Shown here in pieces: positions 1 through 5,009 of a stretch of 5,009 nucleotides of DNA. Source of the stretch: Paenibacillus sp. (lineage in GTDB: Bacteria > Bacillota > Bacilli > Paenibacillales > Paenibacillaceae); the NCBI GenBank assembly GCA_029256665.1, contig JAQSXN010000362.1, forward strand, positions 1 to 5,009, in the 5' to 3' direction. How positions within the stretch are numbered: the stretch's first letter is position 1; each line of letters opens with the position of its first letter. The position numbers were made by a program, and so were the translations under genes. The notes under the pieces were generated by a model, which was not told where the DNA came from, made no database searches, and worked only from the letters and a program-made list of their open reading frames with translations.

Positions 1-824
1 TGTCCCAAGAGATCGCCGCGGGCAACGGGACGGACGCCGGCGGATTGTATATCAGCACCCGGGGAATGGATCCGAACGATTTTCCGCAAATGCAGCAAAA
101 GCTGCTGGAAGACGTTGGCGTGGATCCGGATGCGGTCGACCGGGAGGTCGCTCCGGGCGCCCATTATTTCATGGGCGGCTTGCGCATCGAGCCGGACGCG
201 TCGACGAGCTTGCCGGGCGTATTCGCCGCGGGGGAATGCTCGGGAGGCATCCACGGCGCGAATCGGCTGGCGGGAAACGCCTTGTCCGAGAACCAAGTGT
301 TCGGCGCGATCGCCGGACGAAGCGCCGCCGCTTACGCGCTTAGCCATCCGCTGCCGACTTCTCGGGCGGACGGCAAAGCCTTGGCCGAAGCGCTCGAGCC
401 CGTTCGTCGGATTCTGGGCCGTTCGGCTCCGGGCGAAGAAGTTCTGAAACCTAGCGAAGGCTGGGCGGAGGTACAAGCGCTGATGCAGCGCGACGTCGGA
501 GCGACCCGTACGGGAGAAGGGCTGGAACGAGCGCTGAAGCGCCTGTCTTCGCTTCGCGAGGAGCTGCCGGAGAGACTTGGCTTGAGGGAATCGTCGCTGG
601 TTTATAATAGAGATGCAGGCAAAGCGCTGGAACTGCGTAACATGGTCGATACGGGCTGGAGCGTCGCCGCGTCTGCCTTGGAACGGCGGGAAAGCCGCGG
701 GGCGCACGTGCGCCTGGACGCGACGGGGATGGCGGACGAGTGGGCTTGCAGCCTGGCGATCAGCCTGAATGCCGGTTCGGCCCGGTTGCGAAAGTTGCCG
801 AGAGGAGAGGGGAATCGGATATGA
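1..824 (+). CDS. FAD-dependent fumarate reductase/succinate dehydrogenase-type flavoprotein, C-terminal part (5' end outside window)
   Basis: The frame is open from position 3 to the TGA at 822-824, giving 273 visible residues; the start lies upstream. Homologues of this family are roughly 540-600 residues, so about half is seen. Visible motifs: HYFMGG (His codon 162-164), matching the substrate-binding His of FrdA/SdhA; GVFAAGECSGGIHGANRL (about 216-269), the FAD-contacting Gly-Glu segment with the Arg (264-266) that binds dicarboxylate in FrdA; then GNAL. Residues from about 500 nt on form the helical C-terminal domain, ending with the ERRESRGAH segment typical of SdhA/FrdA. The catalytic proton-shuttle Arg and the N-terminal dinucleotide-binding motif would lie upstream and cannot be checked. 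Family knowledge: these enzymes interconvert succinate and fumarate or related dicarboxylates; L-aspartate oxidase (NadB) shares the fold. The overlapping [2Fe-2S] gene favours an Sdh/Frd-like two-component redox enzyme over NadB. No membrane anchor gene follows, so it is probably soluble or peripheral. The exact substrate is unknown. Confidence 0.9.
   Translation, partial: SQEIAAGNGTDAGGLYISTRGMDPNDFPQMQQKLLEDVGVDPDAVDREVAPGAHYFMGGLRIEPDASTSLPGVFAAGECSGGIHGANRLAGNALSENQVFGAIAGRSAAAYALSHPLPTSRADGKALAEALEPVRRILGRSAPGEEVLKPSEGWAEVQALMQRDVGATRTGEGLERALKRLSSLREELPERLGLRESSLVYNRDAGKALELRNMVDTGWSVAASALERRESRGAHVRLDATGMADEWACSLAISLNAGSARLRKLPRGEGNRI
803..812 (+). promoter_or_regulatory. Ribosome binding site for the [2Fe-2S] gene
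   Basis: The purine run AGGAGAGGGG lies 8 nt upstream of the ATG at 821, inside the 3' end of the flavoprotein gene. It decides the start at 821 over the in-frame ATG at 740, and together with the ATGA overlap suggests translational coupling. Confidence 0.65.
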
Positions 825-1132
825 CGAACGGAGCCTTCTTAAGCTGCGAAGTGGCGCGCAAGGCCTCCGCGACGGCCGAGACCGTCTTCGAGACCTATCG
901 GGTACCTTACCGGGAAGGAATGACCGTGCTCGATCTGATGCGTTTTATCGCGGACGAGTTGGACGGCACCTTCGCCTTTTACGATCATGCCTGCAAACGC
1001 GGGTTCTGCGGAAGCTGCCTGGTTAAGGTCAACGGCAAGAACAGCCTAAGCTGCAGGCAACTGGTTCCGGAAGGGCGCCTGCGCCTTGAGCCGGCCATGA
1101 AGACCGCGAAGGACTTCTGGCCGGCGGACTGA
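821..1132 (+). CDS. Short [2Fe-2S] ferredoxin-type protein, SdhB/FrdB N-terminal domain only
   Basis: This 103-residue protein matches the N-terminal plant-ferredoxin-like domain of succinate dehydrogenase/fumarate reductase iron-sulfur subunits. Ligand cysteines are Cys58, Cys63, Cys66 and Cys78 in a CX4CX2CX11C pattern (HACKRGFCGSC, then SLSC), the spacing of FrdB/SdhB. Before it, the segment VPYREGMTVLDLMRFI (about residues 28-43) is the usual strand-helix of this fold, and RLRLEP near residue 86 matches the end of the domain. The protein stops there: the second domain carrying the [4Fe-4S] and [3Fe-4S] cysteines, normally bringing the subunit to about 230-250 residues, is absent, and only 73 bases separate it from the next gene. 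The ATG at 821 overlaps the flavoprotein stop (ATGA) and is preceded by a purine-rich AGGAGAGGGG; an upstream in-frame ATG at 740 lies inside the flavoprotein gene and would add unrelated residues. Likely role (inference): one-electron relay to or from the flavoprotein encoded just upstream. Confidence 0.9.
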   Translation: MTNGAFLSCEVARKASATAETVFETYRVPYREGMTVLDLMRFIADELDGTFAFYDHACKRGFCGSCLVKVNGKNSLSCRQLVPEGRLRLEPAMKTAKDFWPAD

Positions 1133-1205
1133 ACGTTTAGAGGGAATTCAACATTCTCGGTGCAATTAACCGAACTTAATACGAAACAAAAAGGAGCATG
1201 CAATC
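1133..1205 (+). promoter_or_regulatory. AT-richer intergenic gap, possible internal promoter or operator
   Basis: This 73-base gap is the only non-coding stretch of any size and is visibly more AT-rich than the flanking genes. It contains an imperfectly supported dyad, ATTAA-N6-TTAAT (1165-1180), just upstream of the ribosome binding site. No convincing -35/-10 pair at proper spacing and no hairpin-plus-T-run terminator is visible, so the two upstream redox genes and the three downstream genes may be one transcript or two. Confidence 0.25.
1191..1196 (+). promoter_or_regulatory. Ribosome binding site for the M20 amidohydrolase
   Basis: AAGGAG lies 9 nt upstream of the ATG at 1206. A closer ATG at 1198 is out of frame with the gene, so the site supports 1206 as the start. 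It follows an A-rich stretch, as is usual for Bacillota initiation regions. Confidence 0.8.
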
Positions 1206-2372
1206 ATGACAACGATATCGACGACCTTCCGAGAGCAAGCCGCATCGCTTCAACCGCAACTCGTCGCCAAGCGCCGGGAACTGCATCGGCATCCCGAGCT
1301 TTCGAACGAAGAATTCGAGACGACGGCCAAGATTCGTTCCTGGTTGACCGAGGCGGGAATCGAGCTGCTGGATTTGAAACTGCCGACGGGCGTGCTGGCC
1401 GAGGTAAAGGGAGCGAAGACCGGGCCTACGATCCTGCTGCGCGCCGACATCGACGCGCTGCCGGTGAACGAAGAAACGGGCTTGCCGTTCGCATCGGAGA
1501 TCCCAGGGAAAATGCATGCTTGCGGGCACGATTTCCATACGGTTTCGATGATCGGAGCGGCCAGACTGCTGCAGGAGCAGGCGGACGAGCTTAGCGGCAC
1601 GGTACGCATTCTGTTCCAGCCGGCGGAGGAACTCGCGGTCGGCGCGCGCGCGGCGATCGAAGCGGGCGTTCTGGAAGGCGTGACGGCGGTGTTCGGCATG
1701 CATAACAAGCCGGAGTTGCCCGTCGGAACGGTCGGCATCCGCACGGGCCCGCTGATGGCTTCGGTGGATCGGTTCGAGATCGATGTCTTCGGCAAAGGAG
1801 GCCATGCGGGCATTCCCGACGCGGCCGTCGATCCGATCGTGGTCAGCAGCGCCCTCGTTGGCGCTCTCCAGACGTTGGTTAGCCGGGGCGTCAGTCCGCA
1901 CCATTCGGCGGTCGTGAGCGTTTGCAAACTGCAGTCCGGTTCGACCTGGAACGTCATCCCGGACTCGGCCGTGCTGGAAGGGACGGTCCGTACTTTCGAA
2001 CCTGAAGCGAGAAGAACGATTCCGGACAAAATGAAGCGGCTCGTCGAGAGCGTCGCCGAAGGCTACGGAGCGGAAGCGAGGCTGAAGTGGACGACGATGC
2101 TGTCCGCGGTGAATAACGACGCGCGGATGGCCGGAATCCTGCGGGAGGCTGCTTCCGCGCAAGGCTTGCAAGTCGTCGAAGCCGTGCCGACGATGGGCGG
2201 AGAGGACTTCGCCCTGTACCAGGAACGCGTGCCGGGCTGTTTCGTCTGGATGGGGACCGGCGGTACTGAGCAATGGCACCATCCGAAATTCACGCTGAAC
2301 GAAGACGCTTTGGCGATTAGCGCGGCGTTCTTCGCCGAAGCAGCCGTTCAAGCGCTCGAATCGCTCGGATGA
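1206..2372 (+). CDS. M20-family (M20D-type) amidohydrolase / N-acyl-amino-acid deacylase, YxeP-like
   Basis: A 388-residue dinuclear-metal amidohydrolase, close to the usual length of this subfamily (about 380-400). Residues 22-31 carry the N-terminal signature of the group (KRRELHRHPE). Metal site: Cys106 and His108 in MHACGHDFH (with His111), Glu141-Glu142 in QPAEE (general base and metal ligand), His166 in GMHN, and His358/His359 in the C-terminal HHPKF. A bridging asparate of other M20 groups is replaced by Cys, as in M20D enzymes such as hippurate hydrolase, IAA-amino-acid hydrolase and N-acetyl-diaminopimelate deacetylase. The inserted dimerisation (lid) domain spans roughly 184-300, with GKGGHAGIPD (His200). 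There is no signal peptide, so it is cytoplasmic. Family enzymes remove N-acyl groups from amino acids. In B. subtilis the M20 protein YxeP, beside the MmgE/PrpD protein YxeQ, deacetylates N-acetylcysteine; the neighbouring MmgE/PrpD gene makes that role plausible here, but this is inference. Other N-acyl amino acids remain possible. Confidence 0.93.
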   Translation: MTTISTTFREQAASLQPQLVAKRRELHRHPELSNEEFETTAKIRSWLTEAGIELLDLKLPTGVLAEVKGAKTGPTILLRADIDALPVNEETGLPFASEIPGKMHACGHDFHTVSMIGAARLLQEQADELSGTVRILFQPAEELAVGARAAIEAGVLEGVTAVFGMHNKPELPVGTVGIRTGPLMASVDRFEIDVFGKGGHAGIPDAAVDPIVVSSALVGALQTLVSRGVSPHHSAVVSVCKLQSGSTWNVIPDSAVLEGTVRTFEPEARRTIPDKMKRLVESVAEGYGAEARLKWTTMLSAVNNDARMAGILREAASAQGLQVVEAVPTMGGEDFALYQERVPGCFVWMGTGGTEQWHHPKFTLNEDALAISAAFFAEAAVQALESLG

Positions 2373-3736
2373 GCGGGGGTTCTCCGACGAGGGAGCTGGC
2401 CGAGCGGATTGTTCGCTCCGAGCCGCTGAAGGAAGCGAAGGTCGCCGAAGCCGTACGCGCCGCCATGCTGGATTGGCTGGCGTCGGCAATGGCCGCCGCT
2501 TCCGATCCGGGAGCGGCGATGCTGCTCTCGGCGCTCGGAATCGGCGCAGAAGGCCGGGGTGCAGGAGCCTCGTCCATCCTAGGCTTCCGCTATCGCGCTT
2601 CCGCGACGGATGCCGCGCTCGTCAACGGCTACTTGAGCCACGCTCTCGACTACGACGACGTCCACGAGAGCGTCCGGGGCCACCCGAGCGCGGTGCTCTT
2701 GTCGGCGTTGCTGGCCGAAGCGGAAGAGCGAGGCTCGTCCGGGGCGGAGCTGATTGCGGCCTATGCCGTCGGGGCGGAAACGATGTGCAGGCTTGGCCTT
2801 GCGCTCGGCTCCCGGCATTACGAGGCGGGCTGGCATAGCACGTCCACGCTCGGGACGCTGGGAGCCGCGGCCGCCTGCGCCCGGCTGACCGGGCTGGACG
2901 TAGAAGCAACGATTCGCGCGCTCGGTTTGGCCGCGACCCAATCGGGCGGCTTGCGGGTTCACTTCGGCAGCGCGGTTAAGCCTCTGCACGCCGGAATGGC
3001 GGCGCGGGCGGGATTGTTCGCCGCAAGGCTCGCGGCGACGGGCTTCGCGGGAGCGGAGGAGCCGCTGGCGGGGCCGATCGGCTTCCTGTCGCTGTTCGGC
3101 GGCGAAGGGACGAGTCCGGAGCGGGTCGTCGAAGCTTGGGGACAGCCCTGGCAGATCGTCGAACCGGGCCTCTGGTTCAAGCCGTATCCTTGCTGCTCCG
3201 CGGCCCATCACGCGGCGGACGCCGCGTTGGCGATCCGATCCGAGAGTGGGTTCGCGGCCGAGAAAGTCGTTCGGGCGGAGGTCGTATTTCCGCCCGGCGG
3301 AGACGCCGCGCTCGTCGTGCGCGAGCCGAAGACCGGAGCGGAAGGGCGTTTCAGCGCCGAGTACGTCGTCGCGGCGGCCTTGGCGGACGGGGAGCTAGGC
3401 ATCGACGCGTTCTCCGACCGTCCGATCCGCGGCGACTTGGCGAGGCTAGCGGCCAAGGTGAGCCGCCGATACGATGCGGAATTGGCTCCGGCGCCTAACG
3501 CGATGCCGAAGGGCAGGTTCGCGGTGTTGACCGTCGAGCTCGCGGACGGAACGACGCGGACGGAACGGGTCGACTGTCCGCGAGGCTCGCCGGGCCGCCC
3601 GCTGTCCGCGGAAGAGCGGATAGCCAAATTCTCGGATGCCTCGCGGGAGTTTCCCGCCGCTTGGAGAGAACTGCCAGACAGAATATCCTTGCTTGAAACG
3701 ATAGAGAACTTATCCGATTTTATTCCAGACATCTAG
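2369..3736 (+). CDS. MmgE/PrpD-family protein (2-methylcitrate dehydratase / iminodisuccinate epimerase-like), YxeQ-like
   Basis: A 455-residue protein covering the whole MmgE/PrpD fold. Motifs in order: HALDYDDVH (91-99), GHPS (104-107, His105), GWHSTSTLGTLGAAAA (154-169, His156), KPLHAG (204-209, Lys204) and KPYPCCSAAHH (271-281). The Asp94/96, His105, His156, Lys204 and His280/281 set lines up by motif with the active-site residues reported for cis-aconitate decarboxylase of the same family, so it looks catalytically intact. Residues about 270-400 form the second, smaller domain. Known activities in the family are 2-methylcitrate dehydratase, cis-aconitate decarboxylase and iminodisuccinate epimerase, all acting next to a carboxylate-bearing carbon. 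No prpB/prpC or other methylcitrate-cycle genes are in view, which argues against a propionate role. The ATG overlaps the preceding stop (ATGA) and lacks a clear Shine-Dalgarno, so translation is probably coupled to the amidohydrolase. The N-terminal TRELAERIV is where the domain normally begins, supporting this start. Exact reaction unknown. Confidence 0.88.
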   Translation: MSGGSPTRELAERIVRSEPLKEAKVAEAVRAAMLDWLASAMAAASDPGAAMLLSALGIGAEGRGAGASSILGFRYRASATDAALVNGYLSHALDYDDVHESVRGHPSAVLLSALLAEAEERGSSGAELIAAYAVGAETMCRLGLALGSRHYEAGWHSTSTLGTLGAAAACARLTGLDVEATIRALGLAATQSGGLRVHFGSAVKPLHAGMAARAGLFAARLAATGFAGAEEPLAGPIGFLSLFGGEGTSPERVVEAWGQPWQIVEPGLWFKPYPCCSAAHHAADAALAIRSESGFAAEKVVRAEVVFPPGGDAALVVREPKTGAEGRFSAEYVVAAALADGELGIDAFSDRPIRGDLARLAAKVSRRYDAELAPAPNAMPKGRFAVLTVELADGTTRTERVDCPRGSPGRPLSAEERIAKFSDASREFPAAWRELPDRISLLETIENLSDFIPDI

Positions 3737-3740
3737 GAGG
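3735..3740 (+). promoter_or_regulatory. Ribosome binding site for the lyase
   Basis: A perfect AGGAGG overlaps the last two bases of the MmgE/PrpD stop codon and sits 10 nt before the ATG at 3751. It favours that ATG over the in-frame ATGs at 3772 and 3778. Confidence 0.8.
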
Positions 3741-3750
3741 ATTACACATC

Positions 3751-5009
3751 ATGCCGTCACATGTTATCGATATGATCATGCTTCAGAACAATTTCGGAAC
3801 GGCGGAAATGCGCGGCGTTTGGTCGGACGAGAGCCGGCTGCAGAAACATCTCGACGTCGAAGCGGCGCTCGCGCTGGCGGAAGCGGAATTGGGGCTCGTG
3901 CCGGCCGAAGCGGCGGAGGAGATCGCCGCCAAGGCGAAGGTCGAGTTGATGAACATACAAGAGATCGCCCAGGAAGTGCTGAAGGTTAAGCATTCCTTGA
4001 TGCCGACGCTGAAAGCTTTGCAGAAGCTGTGCGGATCCGAGCACGGAGAGTGGGTGCACTACGGCGCGACGACGCAGGATATCGTCGATACGGGCATGAT
4101 GCTGCAGTTGCAGGAAGCCCATCGCATTATCGTGCGGGATCTTCGCGCGGTCGCGCGAGAGTTGGCTAAGCTGGCGAAGGAGCACAGGGAGACGCCGATA
4201 GCGGGACGCTCCCACGGCATGCAGGGGCTGCCGACGACTTTCGGCTTTAAGATCGCCGTCCTGCTCGACGAGGTCGTTCGCCATCTGGAACGGCTGCGCG
4301 AAGCGGAGCCGCGGGTGTTCGCCGGCGTGCTCGGAGGCGGCGTTGGCACGCACGCTTCCTTCGGGCCATTGGGTCCGGAGGTGGAGCGCCGGACGATGGA
4401 ACGGCTGGGGCTGCAAGCGCCGAATATCTGCTGGCATTCTTCCCGCGACCGGTCGGCCGAGTACGCCGGACTGCTCGGGATGATCAGCGGCACGCTCGGC
4501 AAGATGGGCAACGAATTTTACAATCTGATGCGCACCGAGATCGACGAGGTCGAAGAGCCGTTTACTTCCGGCAAGATCGGCTCCTCGACGATGCCGCACA
4601 AGCGAAATCCGGCGGCGCTGGAAGGACTGGCGAGCCTAACCAAGCCGATCCGCTACAACGTCGCTCTCGTGCAGGATTCGATGATCGTCGAGCATGAGCG
4701 GGACGCGATGTCCTGGCGCGGCGAATGGATCGCGCTTCCGGAAAGCTGCATCTATCTCGCGTCTCAATTGGCATCCGCCAAAGCGATTCTCGCGGGACTG
4801 GTCGTGAAGCCGGACAATATGCTGCGCAACTTGAATCTGCTCGGCGGCCTGCTGCTGTCGGAACGCGTCATGTTCGTGCTGGCGAAGCCGCTCGGCAAAC
4901 AAACGGCTCACGAGGTCGTCTATGAATTGTGCATGAAGAGCGTCGAAGAAGGGATTCCTTTCCGCAAGGCGCTGATGGCCGACGCGCGGATTCGCGAAGC
5001 GGTCAGCGA
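3751..5009 (+). CDS. Aspartase/fumarase-superfamily lyase (adenylosuccinate lyase / carboxymuconate cycloisomerase type), 3' end outside window
   Basis: The frame is open from the ATG at 3751 to the window end (419 full codons); family members are about 430-460 residues, so only a short tail is missing. My translation shows the three conserved blocks of the superfamily: VHYGATTQD (102-110); AGRSHGMQGLPTTFG (151-165), with His155 as the likely catalytic-acid position; and the signature GSSTMPHKRNP (277-287), with the catalytic Ser in the mobile loop at 278/279 and Lys284/Asn286 for substrate carboxylates. The N-terminal EMRGVWSDE (19-27) and a DVEAALALAEAELGL helix (36-50) resemble the PurB/PcaB branch. 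Family reaction: anti beta-elimination of C-N, C-O or C-S from a succinyl-type substrate, releasing fumarate. No pur or pca genes are nearby, so a purine or protocatechuate role is unlikely. With M20 and MmgE/PrpD neighbours the best contextual guess is an S-(2-succino) lyase or another N-/S-succinyl adduct lyase; this is inference. The gene follows the MmgE/PrpD gene by 14 bases and is likely in the same transcript. Confidence 0.9.
   Translation, partial: MPSHVIDMIMLQNNFGTAEMRGVWSDESRLQKHLDVEAALALAEAELGLVPAEAAEEIAAKAKVELMNIQEIAQEVLKVKHSLMPTLKALQKLCGSEHGEWVHYGATTQDIVDTGMMLQLQEAHRIIVRDLRAVARELAKLAKEHRETPIAGRSHGMQGLPTTFGFKIAVLLDEVVRHLERLREAEPRVFAGVLGGGVGTHASFGPLGPEVERRTMERLGLQAPNICWHSSRDRSAEYAGLLGMISGTLGKMGNEFYNLMRTEIDEVEEPFTSGKIGSSTMPHKRNPAALEGLASLTKPIRYNVALVQDSMIVEHERDAMSWRGEWIALPESCIYLASQLASAKAILAGLVVKPDNMLRNLNLLGGLLLSERVMFVLAKPLGKQTAHEVVYELCMKSVEEGIPFRKALMADARIREAVS

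Noticed and set aside
740..820. N-terminal extension of the [2Fe-2S] protein from an in-frame ATG at 740
   Set aside because: The 27 extra residues do not resemble the domain and overlap the conserved C-terminus of the flavoprotein; the ATG at 821 has a good ribosome binding site.
1176..2489. A 437-codon open frame on the - strand, antisense to the amidohydrolase gene
   Set aside because: Its translation is rich in Arg/His/Gln with no recognisable domain, and it mirrors the strong codon bias of the + strand gene, which has intact metal-site motifs.
2579..3211. A 210-codon - strand open frame within the MmgE/PrpD gene
   Set aside because: Arg/Gly/Pro-rich translation without family features; explained by codon bias of the real gene.
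3689..3723. AT-rich end of the MmgE/PrpD gene with TTGAAA (3693-3698) as a possible promoter for the lyase
   Set aside because: No good -10 box lies at 16-18 bases spacing, and the 14-base gap to the lyase with a perfect AGGAGG fits simple read-through.
2369..3736. Calling the MmgE/PrpD gene prpD (2-methylcitrate dehydratase)
   Set aside because: No methylcitrate synthase or methylisocitrate lyase gene is in view, and the neighbours fit a different pathway.
3757..4599. A 280-codon open frame on the - strand, antisense to the lyase gene
   Set aside because: Low-complexity Arg/Leu/His-rich translation with no motif; the + strand carries the full lyase signature, so this is a shadow of GC-biased coding.
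3751..5009. Calling the lyase PurB (adenylosuccinate lyase) or PcaB (carboxymuconate cycloisomerase)
   Set aside because: The motifs fit the shared superfamily only, and no purine or protocatechuate genes are nearby; a specific symbol would be unsupported.

Overview
The window holds five genes, all on the + strand and tightly packed, with the first and last cut by the window edges. The sequence is GC-rich, and the starts are ATG with strong AGGAGG-like ribosome binding sites. Together with the resemblance of the gene set to a Bacillus cluster, this suggests a high-GC member of the Bacillota, such as a Paenibacillus/Cohnella-type organism. That assignment is inference; no marker gene is present.

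Layout. (1) Positions 1-824 are the C-terminal half of an FAD-dependent fumarate reductase/succinate dehydrogenase-type flavoprotein. (2) Positions 821-1132, overlapping by ATGA, encode a 103-residue protein that is only the [2Fe-2S] half of an SdhB/FrdB iron-sulfur subunit. (3) A 73-base AT-richer gap follows, the only real intergenic space. (4) Positions 1206-2372 encode an M20-family amidohydrolase/N-deacylase with all metal ligands. (5) Positions 2369-3736, again overlapping by ATGA, encode an MmgE/PrpD-family protein. (6) Positions 3751-5009 encode an aspartase/fumarase-superfamily lyase of the adenylosuccinate lyase/carboxymuconate cycloisomerase type, nearly complete at the window end.

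How they may work together. The order M20 deacylase - MmgE/PrpD - fumarate-releasing lyase resembles the Bacillus subtilis yxe operon for S-(2-succino)cysteine breakdown (yxeP = N-acetylcysteine deacetylase, yxeQ = MmgE/PrpD protein of unclear role). In particular it resembles variants in which the monooxygenase YxeK is replaced by an S-(2-succino) lyase that splits N-acetyl-S-(2-succino)cysteine into fumarate and N-acetylcysteine. In that reading the lyase releases fumarate, the M20 enzyme frees the amino acid, and the MmgE/PrpD protein might epimerise the succinyl carbon, as iminodisuccinate epimerase of the same family does. The flavoprotein/[2Fe-2S] pair upstream is not part of the yxe scheme as I know it. 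It may reduce the released fumarate or act on a related dicarboxylate. All substrate assignments are inference; the family assignments are well supported by motifs.
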